Positions 49,118-60,178 of a stretch of 64,000 nt of DNA are shown here, one piece after another. The notes beneath the pieces were generated by a model that worked only from the letters and a program-made list of their open reading frames with translations, did not search any database and was not told where the DNA came from. How positions within the stretch are numbered: the first letter of the stretch is position 1; every line of letters starts with the position of its first letter. Both the position numbers and the translations under genes were made by a program. Source of the stretch: Alternaria dauci (lineage: Eukaryota; Ascomycota; Dothideomycetes; Pleosporales; Pleosporaceae); NCBI RefSeq assembly GCF_042100115.1, contig NC_091275.1, forward strand, positions 1,426,001 through 1,490,000. Direction: 5' to 3'.

Positions 49118-50191
49118 TCATCCGCCACCCACACCGAACCGAGTCCGCAACGTATTGAGCCGGCGCAGCGTCTCGGGCATGTCGTTGTTGCCGCTTTCGG
49201 TGTGCGTCAACCGGTAAGCCGAGTAATCTCTGTTTTCCTGAAGGAGGGTATCGATGAGAGTAAAGTCACCAATCACACATTGGCCGGAACTGAGAAGTTC
49301 AACAGCATCCATATGGCCAGACTCGGGGGATGGCAATAGGGCATCCTCCTCGTTGTCGGGATCTATACCGAAGTCTGACAGAGTATCGGTTCGGTGTAGC
49401 ACGCCTCGCTCCTCGTCATCGGCATCTTGGTCTCGGGCCGCGTTGTCATTTGTCGCTGCTGGTGCCGAGTCTGACGTGGTTCGCGTGGTGGTGTTGGTGT
49501 TGGTGGTTGTGGTGCTTGATGCACCCCCACCAGCTGACAGCTTGGCTAGCTTCTTCTTCAGCTCCCGCCTCTTGACGTGCACCGAGACCATGACAAGCTG
49601 CAGGAACAAGATGCACATGTCCAGGGCGCCAAGCTTCCACTTGCTCGTGGGCCCCTGCTGCCCGATGAAGTCTATCATCAAGCCGCCATGCAGATAGCCT
49701 CGGGTGTCTTCGCCAGCCGAAGGCGCGGGATAGGTAAGATGCAGGAGGAAATTGGCTGCAAAGGAGAAGAGGAGCAGCGGCAGGAAGGGCCTCGGCTCGT
49801 CTGGTGGGCGCGTGACGGTGGCGGTGTCGGGGATGGGCGTCAGTAGAAAGCCGTGTGTAAAGGCTTTGAACAAAAGCCAGAAGAAGGAGCAGCTGCCGAC
49901 ATGTTAGCGCAAAGCAGCAACAGCAGCAGCAGCGTGCAAGTGGTAAGCGTACTCGAAATAGTAGAGTGTGATGAGTTGCAGGTAGACGACCATGTCCAAG
50001 TCGCGCAGAAGCTCGCCCAACATCTGGATGCGCTTCCTCTTCGCATCCAGTCTCCTCTGCTTGGCTGCCTTTTCCTTGTCGCGCTGTTCAGCCTCTTCAA
50101 AGCGTGCTAAGGCATCCTCGAGCCGGGCCAGGTGGGATGCAGCATCGTCCTGGCGCCGTGGAGCTCGAGACGACTCGGCCTCATCGTTCAT
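49118..50191 (-). CDS. DUF1746 membrane protein (possibly Dsc4-like)
   Basis: Exons 50191-49953 and 49892-49118 give 337 residues. An acidic/basic coiled-coil N-terminus (ARFEEAEQRDKEKAAKQRR) precedes the DUF1746 core starting RDLDMVVYLQLITLYYFD, continued across the 60-bp intron by CSFFWLLFKAFTHGFLL. Three to four hydrophobic helices follow (LPLLLFSFAANFLLHLTY, LDMCILFLQLVMVSVHV). The tail is a Thr/Asn repeat and an acidic stretch. DUF1746 proteins are fungal; I recall the fission-yeast Dsc4 subunit of the Golgi Dsc E3 ligase carrying this domain, but cannot confirm it here. The intron contains a short CAG repeat. The gene is divergent from RCF1 with 400 bp between starts. Confidence 0.8.
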
Positions 50192-50591
50192 GGCGCAGCG
50201 AGACGAGTTTGCCTGCCGCCCCGTCTCTCATTGAAGGCGACGTGGTAGTTGAGTGTTGGTAGACGATGGAGATGCTTGGCCCAGGCTGTCGTTGTTTGCA
50301 AAGCTGTGGTCATGCTAGGTACAGGTGCGCGCATCGGGCCTGGAACATCAGGAAGGGCCGATGGCCGAAGTGGTGAGATAATCGATTGCTCCGCATCTTG
50401 AAGCCATACACAACCCACTCTGCATGTGTGAGAGCGCTTCCAGAGCTTCTGCATAGCCTCGATTTGCGCATTCAGACATAGCGCTCTGCTCCAAGCCTGC
50501 AGGTTCAGGTAAAAAAAGAACCAAACCTGCTCATTGTATCCATCTACCCACGCGACACCTCCGCCACCTCCGCATCTGCATACTGCCCACC
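50192..50591. other. Bidirectional promoter of the DUF1746 gene and RCF1
   Basis: Two divergent genes start at its ends. A minus-strand frame crossing it (50967-50188) overlaps RCF1 exons and is a shadow. No clear TATA element is seen. Confidence 0.45.
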
Positions 50592-51159
50592 ATGTCTTTC
50601 GGACCTCCAAACAGCGCGCCGCTTCCCTCTTCTTTTGATGAGAATGCGTATGTAGAAACCCAGACAATGACGTACGTGCACATGGCATTCGCCTACTAAC
50701 GACTCGCCCAGCGACTTTTACAATGAAAACACCATTGACAAGATATGGCGACGCTTTCGAGAAGAGCCCCTCGTTCCCCTCGGCTGCGGCCTCACCGTCT
50801 GGGCCATTGTCGGAGCGACCCGCTCCATGCGAAAAGGCGACCACAAGATGACCAACCTGTACTTCCGCCGACGTCTGTATGCTCAAGCCTTTACAATTGC
50901 TGTATTGGTAGCAGGCAATATGTACTGGCAAAAGGATCGCGTCAAGCGCAAGGAGTACGAGAAGCAAGTCGCCCAGAAGGAGCGCATGGACAAGAGGGAC
51001 AGGTGGCTGAAGGAGTTGGAGATGCGAGACGAGGAAGACAAGGCCTGGAAGGAGAGGATGGCCAAGAAGGCGAGGGGGGCAGCAGAGGAGGCCAAAGGTG
51101 TCACTGACATGGTGGCCGAGAAGACAAAAGAGCTGAAGGACCAGACGGTTGGAAAGTAA
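50592..51159 (+). CDS. rcf1: Respiratory supercomplex factor 1 (HIG1 domain)
   Basis: Exons 50592-50647 and 50712-51159 give 167 residues. The HIG1 domain is plain: EEPLVPLGCGLTVWAIVGA as first helix, the RKGDHKMTNLYFRRR loop characteristic of Rcf1, and AQAFTIAVLVAGNMYW as second helix. A charged coiled-coil tail follows. The protein sits in the inner mitochondrial membrane, where Rcf1 associates with cytochrome c oxidase and the bc1 complex and supports supercomplex formation. The first exon encodes only MSFGPPNSAPLPSSFDENA, and the 64-bp intron has a GTATGT donor and a CTAAC branch point. Confidence 0.93.
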
Positions 51160-51541
51160 ACCCGGGACATCATAAAGAGCTCAGCTACGGTTGGACATGG
51201 TAGCATCGCCATGACCACTCCTAAGAAGAGGATTACAGAGGGGTGAACTGGAGTGCATGTCACCCTTCAAACGACGCACCCTCGTTGTATACATATATAC
51301 TACATATTGTACGAGTATGGTCTGGGAATTTGGGGTCATTTCATCATGAGCAATCTGTCGCTTCACGAATACCTGCACTGGAGGTCAAGGTACCTTTATG
51401 CACAGGTACAACCTTTTGTAACATAAAACAAAATATCATACCCAATTACATATTCATATGTTGTCTAAGTCACCCACCTAGCCACCTGGAATCGACGTGC
51501 GGACAGACAAATCAACATTCACTTACTTACAATGAACAAGA
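51160..51541. other. Intergenic region
   Basis: This 382 bp holds the RCF1 3' flank and the upstream side of the RING-like locus. Only short chance frames are seen. Confidence 0.4.
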
Positions 51542-52487
51542 ATGAACTATATACTCCGAGTTCAGTTCGTTGTTCTCTCCAACTCAACCCATCGTGTCTG
51601 CCGCTATACTGCCGAAACCCGAGTTATCAATGTCTTCTACCCCCTTCAATACAACGCCATGCTGCGAGCAATGCGACACACCCGAACCTATGATCAATTC
51701 ATTGAGAACCATACTATTAGCAAGCCAGTAGAACAGTTTGAAGTAGGCGACGTGTGCGCCATCTGCCAATTGCCCTACGGCAGTGAGAATCTCGCCTTCG
51801 AAATGCTCGACATGCCACTAGAAATCATAAATGTCCCAGGTTGCAGACACGTCTTCGGATCTGCATGCATCGAACAGAGATCCTTTGGACCGCAACATAG
51901 CCGACGATATCAAACACAGGAGATCCGAGTTCTTGGCCAGAGACTTCCAAACCGACTATGGCACAGCTAGGCATTTTCTGTTCAACGAGTCCGAGTATGC
52001 CGATTCTTACGTGCCGTTGGGACTCGAAGAGCTGTGGTCGCAGCTCGACCTCTTTCGTATGATAGGCAGTACTTTGGCCATGGAAGCGATACAGAAACGT
52101 ATACGAGACCTGCAACAAGGGCATAACATCTGCATAGCTGAGATAGCCTACAGCCCAAAGGAGGTTCTGGATGAAATTTTAATGGTTGATCCTTTTACAT
52201 TCAACAACTATCACCTTCCGGCGAACAGTATGAGATTGGCTATCCTCGAGACACTGAGATCGATGCGGGGTTCTCGCCTCTATCAGATGTATAGAGATAT
52301 GGTGCCTCAAAGGAATGGGGTTAGAGACGTTTCCTGCTTGTTCGCTATCGAGGATGAGTGGATGGGCATGTTTCCCAAAGACCAAAGAGATTGGGTTGTA
52401 CTGTTGCTCAACATCCTCTGGCAAGTGGATCTGATCACTCTAGCAGAATATGCTTCAGAGAACGACGCACTAGATGAGGAGGTTTGA
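51542..52487 (+). pseudogene. Disrupted RING-finger gene (half RING plus shifted C-terminal frame)
   Basis: The frame from 51542 encodes a half RING: GDVCAICQLPYG, a hydrophobic spacer and VPGCRHVFGSACIEQ. A normal RING would continue with the second Cys pair (CPxC), but none follows in any frame. The first frame ends at 51970. A second frame, open from 51831 to 52487, takes over with a coherent acidic helical region (YADSYVPLGLEELWSQLDLF through LAEYASENDALDEEV). The two overlap by 140 bp and no GT-AG intron joins them. The simplest reading is a deletion with frameshift near 51865-51900, leaving a non-functional E3-ligase-like gene. Alternatively these are two short genes. An intact copy would probably be a lineage-specific ubiquitin ligase. 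Confidence 0.5.
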
Positions 52488-52891
52488 GTGAGATTTGGGA
52501 ATATCGTGGCATAGGAAAAAGGTTGATAGTTCTTATTGAATATACGCATAAGCAGTTCTTTGAGATAGCAACAAAGATAATGTCTTCCTGAATGTGTTTG
52601 GTGAACGTGGTCTGGCTGATGTGCCAAGCCCGACAGGTTTTGCTCGTCAGAAATGTGCATGGTTACGAAAAAGGAAACGCTCGAAGCGATACGCTTACTC
52701 GAATCAAGAAATCAAATGGCCTAGGAACCATGATCGTGACAAGGAGGAGTCTGCAGTCGACAGTCGGATTGTAAAGAGCATGGAGAACTAGCGCCGGAAC
52801 ATGCCGCTCGAAGTCTTGGCAAAGGACACGCTTACGTCTGTGTCGGCGCAGCGTCGACAGCTCCGCGTTCACTCTTTCCGAATCAGCAACG
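52488..52891. other. Intergenic region
   Basis: This 404 bp holds the promoter of the SWP1-like gene. Small frames on both strands are shadows. Confidence 0.4.
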
Positions 52892-53860
52892 ATGAGGGTT
52901 CTCCAAGGTTTTGTTTCTTCCCTATTGCTCTCGGGCGCGGCCATTGTGTCTGCAGCTTCTTCCTGGAGCTTTGAGGATGCCACGGTGACTATTTCCAGCA
53001 AAGGTGCTGGTGTTGGCGGAGGTTCAAAGGACAAGTGAGCTCAAACTTGCATTCTGTGCAGTGATTGCAAGGCTAACCATCGTCCAGACTGAGTCCGTCG
53101 ACGCCGCTGGGCAAGTCTGTATCATTGGGCGCAACCGACACATTGAAGCTTGTCCTCACAACCCTCGACGGAAGCACTGCGAAGCGGCCCCATCAGGCCT
53201 TCCTTACTCTGACCGAGCCGACGACGGGCCTGGAGGAGTCTTTTGTGTTCAGCGTAAAGGACAGCGGCAAGGGAAAGGTGGATTTGGTATGTTGTACGTT
53301 TCAATGGCTGGCAGCACAGCTAACATCTCCAGTCTCACAAAGACCTGCCCCACCAATTCTTGACCTCTGAGAAGCCCATCGCGGCATCGATTGTCATCGC
53401 ATCGTTTGGATCTTCTGCACCATACAAGAGCAAAGCGTTCGATCTCACTGTCACCCGCGACCCCAGCGTCCCTCTCAGCGTCCCTGCGCCGCCCGTCCGC
53501 TACGCCGCCGAGTCCGAGATCCACCACATCTTCCGCGACGACCCCAAGTCTCCACCCAAGATCATAACAATTGTTTTCGCGGCTGCTGTTGCTGCTGCCC
53601 TACCTATTCTGTTTGGCGCGTGGGCTATGCTGGGCGCAAATGCCAACCATCTGAGCAAGGCGCTTGGCAATGCACCCATCTCGCACGGCCTCTTCTATGG
53701 CTCCATACTGGCCATGGAGGGCATCTTCTTCCTATACTACACCAGCTGGAACCTCTTCCAGACCCTGCCAGCGGCAGCTGTCGTAGGAGCTGTTGCTTTC
53801 CTGAGCGGTAGCCGGGCTTTGTCGGAGGTTCAGGAGCGGAGACTCGCTGGACAGAGATGA
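52892..53860 (+). CDS. swp1: Oligosaccharyltransferase subunit (Swp1/ribophorin II)
   Basis: Exons 52892-53034, 53088-53286 and 53333-53860 give 289 residues, near the length of fungal Swp1. A signal peptide (MRVLQGFVSSLLLSGAAIVS) is followed by a lumenal beta-rich domain (SLGATDTLKLVLTTLDGS, PHQAFLTLTEPTTGLEESFV). Three C-terminal membrane segments follow: IITIVFAAAVAAALPILFGA, LFYGSILAMEGIFFLYYTSW and LPAAAVVGAVAFLSGSRAL. The segment RDDPKSPPKIIT before the first helix is typical of ribophorin II. Swp1 is a non-catalytic subunit of the ER complex that transfers the lipid-linked glycan to asparagine. Introns are 53 and 46 bp with good signals, and each is needed to keep the frame. Confidence 0.92.
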
Positions 53861-54291
53861 TCAAAGCTGGAAACCTGATACGATTTTGTACTTTGTATGT
53901 ATAGACCTAAGGTGTAACAGGAAACGCCGGAAGAGGGAGACGTCAGTCTAAGGTATGAGAGAAAGCGATACCGCGAACACTATCACAGAAAAGCACAAAC
54001 GCAGAGTAGTCTGCTTGAAAATTCTAGGCTGTGGCTTTACTGCCATTGTAATCAGTCCACGCACGACTGACAAACTCGCATCCACCTGTTTTTCCGTGCC
54101 TTCTCTCACCCTCTGTACATTCTAACGAAGCATCGTCCCGAGTGAGGGGTTGCAAGCATATAATAAATGCGATTGGCTACCCAGATATATCAAGTGCTTC
54201 TTGTATGTAGCGTCCTCTCAGCACGCCCGCCAAAAACGGTTCAAGAAAGCTCTATCGGCCATCTTGCTCAAAGGTTCGAGGCCTTTGCTTT
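53861..54291. other. Convergent intergenic region
   Basis: This 431 bp lies between the 3' ends of swp1 and the TPR gene. No gene or element is visible. Confidence 0.45.
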
Positions 54292-55985
54292 CTAAATCCA
54301 ATTCAGTAAACCATCGACATTCTCCCGCCCTACAATACCCTCTTCGACCATCTGATCCAACACCTTCGGCACATCCGCACTTCTCCCCTTCCAAGTATCC
54401 TTCGACATTTCTGAACCACTCGCCACCGTCTTCAGTATCTCTGCTACAACTGCCTTGGCATCTGCCGTGCTCCGCACTCCGGTCGCACCAGCTTTCTCTG
54501 CGTAGCTCCTGCCTCCTCGGTAGAAGACGCCAGCGTTGGAAACCAGAGTTGATCCGCTCTTCGCCCAAGCAGGCTTCGCATTTTCAAAAAGGGAGATCCG
54601 GAAGCGGAAGAGGTCGGTATCACCTCTTGCAATGAAGACGTCGGCCAGCCGCGATGGGGACAGGATGGAAGTGTACGGTGCAGCAGATAGCTTTGTGAGC
54701 AGATTTTGGGCCTGTGTGAGAGCTGTCCATTGGATGTCGATATCTGTACTGAATGTGGGCGCAGAAGGAGTATACTGATTGCCATCTGCAAGTGCTGAGC
54801 CGAGGTCCATGAGCGCGTCGGCATAGGCGGACTGGACATTGGTTGATGCGAGATCAGGACTTGGACGTTGTCCGGCATCCTGTACCATGCCGCTGAAAAT
54901 CCGCTCCACGGTTTCTGCATACTCTGTCGATTTTGTTCTGCCACTGCGGTATTGTACTTCCGCTACGCTGACCTGGAAACTGGCAGCCGCGAGGATAGCG
55001 TCGTCTTTGGGTGTTGTTGTAGCTTCTTCGGGTGCAGAACCTATCGAAAGTGTTGGGCCTGCTTTAGGTTCATCGACAGCTTTCGGGGCCGGTGACTTGT
55101 CAATGAGCTCTATGAGCGTGGGAATCTTGTTCGTCGCTGTATCTAGTCCATCTTGGGCTTTCTTCTCTATGTTTGGTAGATCTGTAGCGGAATTATACAG
55201 ACCTAGTAATGTTGTCAAAGTACTGAGTTGCGCAGTGCATGTTTCCAAGATGCTTTCTGGTGTCAGTGGCTCTTCAACGGTGGCCCACTCGCCTGGTGCC
55301 TCTGAAGCTCCCGAATCTGTCTCTGTGTCTTCTTCCTGCGTTTCTGCTGGCTGTCGTCGCTCACCTTCCCAAGCCTCCTGGTACTCTCCGGATGCTTGGA
55401 TCTTGGCGATCTCGGCTTGCATCTGAGAATACTCTTGCTGTTGCCTTTCCAAACAACTGGTAAGGATTTCGACCGCTTCCTCGAGCAATGGTCTCGCATC
55501 GTGCTTTGCGGTGGCTTGCGGGCTAGCCTCCAGCCCAGCTTCTGCTAGTGAGGTGAGCACCTGTGCAGCGTTGAAGAGGATGTCGGTGTTTGTTGGATTT
55601 AGAGAGATGGCAAAGCGATGCGACATTAGAGTCTCCTCCAGCAGCGCAATCCTATTTCCAAAATGTGAGATGATGCGCTCATCTTCGGAGATGGTGTACT
55701 GAAGGTTTGCTCTAGTTTTATTAGCGTTAAGCATATCATTAGATGAGAGACACCTCACTTGTTGTACGCGAGGTCAAATGATTGAGGATGACGCTTCAGG
55801 CCTTCATTGTAGGCGTCGATTGCTCGGTTGAAGAAGCGAACAGCCTTCGCGGCGTCGCCTGCGCGCCATTTTCCTGCCGCTTGTTCGAATTCATCTGCAG
55901 CCTCGAGAAAGTCATTTTCGGTCTCTGGTTCCGGTGGCTTTATCTTGCCCTTGGGCTTCGGCTTCAAAAATTTCTTGGGTGGCAT
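54292..55985 (-). CDS. TPR-repeat protein of unknown role
   Basis: Exons 55985-55759 and 55711-54292 give 548 residues joined through a 47-bp intron. The N-terminus is a Lys/Pro-rich tail (MPPKKFLKPKPKGKIKPPEP) and could act as a nuclear targeting signal. Helical pairs in TPR style follow: AAGKWRAGDAAKAVRFFNRA, then LKRHPQSFDLAYNKANLQYT across the splice, and FAISLNPTNTDILFNAAQVL. A central acidic Glu/Thr/Ser-rich insert separates these from a C-terminal alpha-helical half (ALTQAQNLLTKLSAAPYTSI). TPRs are protein-docking scaffolds. Candidate comparisons are the ribosomal-protein chaperone Acl4 and other small TPR chaperones, but nothing here decides among them. The start was chosen at the ATG before the basic tail, although an in-frame upstream ATG exists at 56141. 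Confidence 0.85.
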
Positions 55986-56268
55986 AGTGATGGTTGGACG
56001 TAATAAAGAGGTTGATGTAATGCGGGTCGTGTTGATAACTAGGTATACGTTGGTAATCGACGTCCAAGTGGCAAATTTACGCAAATGCGACAAACTATTT
56101 ATCAGCAAGTGCGCGTTGCGTGAAACACACTCCTCAACCAAGCGGCCTCGACAGAAGTGTGCTTGTTACCATATCACTAGGTCGCGAGCTTTCTGCTGCA
56201 CCAAAACTTCTCGATTCGCCCCACCCCCACTTGCCCGAGCCTCGCGAACCTTGATGCTTCCACAAGCT

Positions 56269-56703
56269 TCATCTCAACTTCTCCACGTTAAAGTCATCCC
56301 ATAGCAAGGTTCTGTCTACCAGAAATCCATTGGCATCAAACACGACCCCTTCGTCTTGGAGCAGCTGCAATTTCGAGTTCTGATTCTGTCCGCTGGGGGC
56401 TTTCTCCCAGTCACCCTTGTATCCGCCAACGAACTGTGAATATCAGTGCTGAAGCTCTTGTACTGGGGCAAACACACGTACACCAGTGCTGGCGATACAT
56501 CGGTGACACGGCACCTCTGGACAGAACGGATTGACGCGCAACGCGCCACCTACCGCACGAGGCGAGCTGTTCAAGGCCTTTGACATGGCGGCGTAAGTCG
56601 TGACGCGTCCTTCCGGAATCATCTGGAGGGCTGCATATACCCGCTCTTGGTATAGAGTAACCTTCCGCTGCTTCGACATGCTGAGGGTGTGATGCAGTTC
56701 CAT
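56269..56703 (-). CDS. O6-alkylguanine-DNA alkyltransferase (MGMT-like)
   Basis: Exons 56703-56482 and 56433-56269 give 128 residues. The first exon carries the MGMT DNA-binding and active-site region: YAALQMIPEGRVTTYAAMSK, the arginine-containing SSPRAVGGALR and the active-site PCHR with cysteine near residue 66. The second exon gives GGYKGDWEKAPSGQNQN and the closing helix region. MGMT proteins repair O6-alkylguanine by taking the alkyl group onto this cysteine, once per protein. Alkyltransferase-like proteins, which lack the cysteine, have tryptophan there, so this one could be catalytic. The N-terminal domain of longer MGMTs is absent. The residues after the motif, CIAST, differ from the usual VI. 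A 48-bp intron with GTACGT donor fits. Confidence 0.85.
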
Positions 56704-59700
56704 TGACGCGTCTTCGAGCTGTTTTACATATGACCTCGGGACGCGCCGTCACGTGGTATGCTTCCAAATTGACCACTCATAGATCAGAGTCACACAGGCC
56801 ACACCGATTGAATGTCTTGCAACAGAAGGAAACCGTTGAAAACATACCAAGGACAGAACACAGCAGAAACAACGAGACCCCTATACAAATCGGACCCTTG
56901 CCCAAAGCGCTGCTCTGAAAAGTTCATGTGAATACACATGAGAGTGGTCCACGAAATGTCAAAGATCAATTGGAGAACTATGTAGCAACTTCTTCTAGAG
57001 GATATGGGAGTCTGTATAAACGCACGAGGCGTACTTCAAGGAGCGATACCACAACACACGTGTCTGGCTACCACCCCCAAAATCGCCATCATTAGCCCTG
57101 CGATCAGAAAGTGGCCGGTCCTACGCGGACTTCAAGCGCCTCGAAGGACTTGCGGTTATCGAGGTATAAACCACCTACGCAACGATTTCCTCCGCTATCG
57201 GAACCTTTTGCCATTGTGGTGTGGGCCTTAAGAACGAAAACTATACACTCGCCCGTGCGATCGGCCTCCTTACTTCGCACGACACGCTTCAAAAGGATAC
57301 ACGTCCGATGAACTGCGGCTAGCAAAGCCGTGAGGCGTCATTTCTGGCAATCACACTTGCTGACTGCCCTATGGTCTGTCTCTGGACGATTCAACGACCA
57401 GCGCGGTCCAGCATCTTTAGGTTTGGCACTAAACAGTCATCATCAATTCCGCACGGTCACCTCGCAACGACTTGCTCTGGTCTGGTACCGCAGCGGGCCG
57501 AGCTCCACCAGAGCTCACAGGGCTGTATGGCTCTTACGCCTAGTGATTCGTAGACACTGAGGCAGTCGCGCCGTGCCGCCCTCCCTTATCCTTTGCTCTG
57601 TTTGACTAACGGGTATGATCAAAGCATGAACCAGGAAGGGGTCACTATGGCCCGCGGTGTTCAGTGTTTTATAAACACATACTGTCAACGATGTATGTCA
57701 CAACTGTGATATCTACGTCGGCGGCTACCAACATCTAGTGGTTAGATTGTATGCCACCAGCAGCCTAGAAGACTAGGTCGGGTCCAGATGCAAGACATCT
57801 CAACATAACGGCTAGTAACGTCAGAATTTGTCCGGCACGCACATGGTTACTTTCGCGAGAGGGTCTAGACTGGATGACGATGAAGAGTATGGAAGAAATA
57901 CGACTTTCCTGAGGCCCTACCAACGAAACTTTGGTAAATCCTACAGATGAAATGGATCCCACTCTGGTATTTTGCAGATTGTAATCATCGCAAATTCAGA
58001 TCGGTCAAGCTTCGTGTCGCAATCATCCACGGGTAGTAGGTGTTTGCTGATGAGACCTCTGACCCCCTGCATGCAGCCGCGGTCAGTGACAGCGTGAATT
58101 GTCGCTTTCGACTCCTCATTGGCAGTCTTCTTTCCTTAGGCTCTCTTCTATCCCAAATAGCGCCCAGGCGTGCATGATACCCGCCGCGCTTGTCGATCAT
58201 GTGATTTACTATGATCAAGGGTTGGGTTTTCTCACATTAGCAGAGCACGAATGAGCGTGCGAAACCAGGATCAGCTGGTGTAGTGGATTAAACGCGATCC
58301 GGGCGGTGGAGGGCACTATTGAGTGATCGGCCCTCCACCCGACTGGTAAGTGAGACCGTTGAGATTAGCAGAAAGGAATATTTTCGCCGTCGTGAACAAA
58401 GGACATGTTGGAATGTTCCTGATGAGTCGCGACTGGCGAGGCTTTTGATGCGTTGTCAACGTGGCGAAGCCGATCCAGCGCTCAGCCTCAAACTAACCTT
58501 AAAAGAGCCGAGGTGATGCACTTAGCCACACCTCAGCCAGGAAAAGGTTTGTTGGAGACGGACTTTCCGACTCGACAGCATTATGCTACAATCCAAGAAG
58601 CGAACCTGCAGGATTTTCGTCAATGCATAAGGATGGTCACGAGAATAGCAACAGAAGTTGCTGGAACCGTTGGTCGTGCCTCGCGAAAATCGCTCAGAGA
58701 AGCATGACTCTTCTGCATGGGCAGGTCGCCTGTTGCCCTGCGAGTCCTGATTGAACAGTCAGACAACCCTCGACGGTAGAGGCTTCTCAACGAACGTGCT
58801 TTCTGGCCTGTTCAAGACAGGTGCATGCGAGCCCTGAGCATCTGTATCGGTCCTTCTCGAGTGCAATGGAGTATCCGATGGCTGACCATCGCGTGCTTTG
58901 AACGGCTGAACGCACTCGAGGGGACTCTGTTGCAGCTGGACGCGTAGTTTTGCAAACGAGTGTCGTCGCGACTTGACGAATGCATTTGTAGACGACTCGC
59001 TAAATCTTCAATCTCAGCTCTCTGTCATGCCAGCCCTGTCACGAGACGAGCCTGAAAAATTGATGGCAAACACGAGGCTTCTGGCAAGGGTTGCTGAGCA
59101 TCTGAAACGGCATCAAGTTGGTGGGTAAACGACGGGTAAGGGCGACTTGATAGCCAATTAGGCATTCTGCTTGGCTGGCGCTGCTCCAGGTCTGTCTACG
59201 AATCGTCACCCACCATGGCCGTTCAGCAACTCGACTGGCCGCCTCCAATCTTTGAGCCAAAGACCTCCACCCGCCTATCCAAGCGCAAGCGCCCGTAATA
59301 GCCCACCATGTCTCCGTGCCGGGTCAGCCCAACTTTGCAAGGCAGCCGACGCCGGTTCTTTGCACGAACAAGTCTGCGCGTATTGAATGCGTCCGTCGCG
59401 ACATTATACATATGCAAGCCTACGCACCCCGCAACTGCAACAAGCGTCAAAACGCTCCTAACCAACAGATCGCACCGTTGAAGCTTACCAGACTTACTAT
59501 ACCATCGCATCAGCCAGGACTGCTTCGTTTGCGCGTCTGGACTGGTCCTCCGCTTTCAAGACGGCTCATCCGCGAAAGCCCCACTGAGGCGACTCACGGT
59601 AGAAGCCCCGCGCTTGGACGGCCGACCCTGAGGGAGGAATAGACGGGACGCGTGAGCAGGCCTGAGTATAATACCACTGGTTGTCTCGTTGCTCCCTGTA

Positions 59701-60178
59701 CGCGTCGTTGTCGATTTTCCTGGTCCTAATTGCGATACCCCTGCACAGCCCCATCTCGGGCTTTGCCGCTGCGCCACATCCATCTACGATTCTCGGGCCC
59801 GCCGATAGATGTGGCACACGAGCAAGAGTCTGAAGACCTCACCGTAACTCTGCACGGGGACGTAGGACTGTATGTACTTTGTGGCCGGATGACTTATATT
59901 GATGGACTTGCAATCTCACGTCTTTGTAATATTCCGAATCGCCACCCCCGTCCCGTTATTCTAGTCTTCCCGCCATCAGCCGCTTGCACCGTCACTTCGC
60001 TTCACGGCTTCCCGAGCTGAACCAGCAGACAGTTCCGGACTTTCGACTTTCTGGTACCCCGCCACAAAGCTACTGAATCTAAGAGTCTCACAGGCAGAGA
60101 AGCACATGCTTCCATGAGTCTCTCGGCGCACACGGGGCTCCGCTGTACATCAATCCGGGCTGCACAAGGTTACCCGAA
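56704..60178. other. Gene-poor stretch
   Basis: About 3.5 kb without a supported gene. All frames are under about 110 codons and overlap in competing frames. At about 58277-58290 the sequence TGGTGTAGTGG fits a tRNA A-box, but no B-box or cloverleaf follows. The last few hundred bases are probably the promoter and leader of the next gene. Confidence 0.4.

Noticed and set aside
50188..50967. Long minus-strand frame across the RCF1 promoter and exons
   Set aside because: It is antisense to confidently spliced RCF1 exons and has no domain.
58270..58345. Possible tRNA gene with an A-box-like TGGTGTAGTGG
   Set aside because: No B-box (GGTTCGANTCC) at the right distance and no cloverleaf stems can be drawn.
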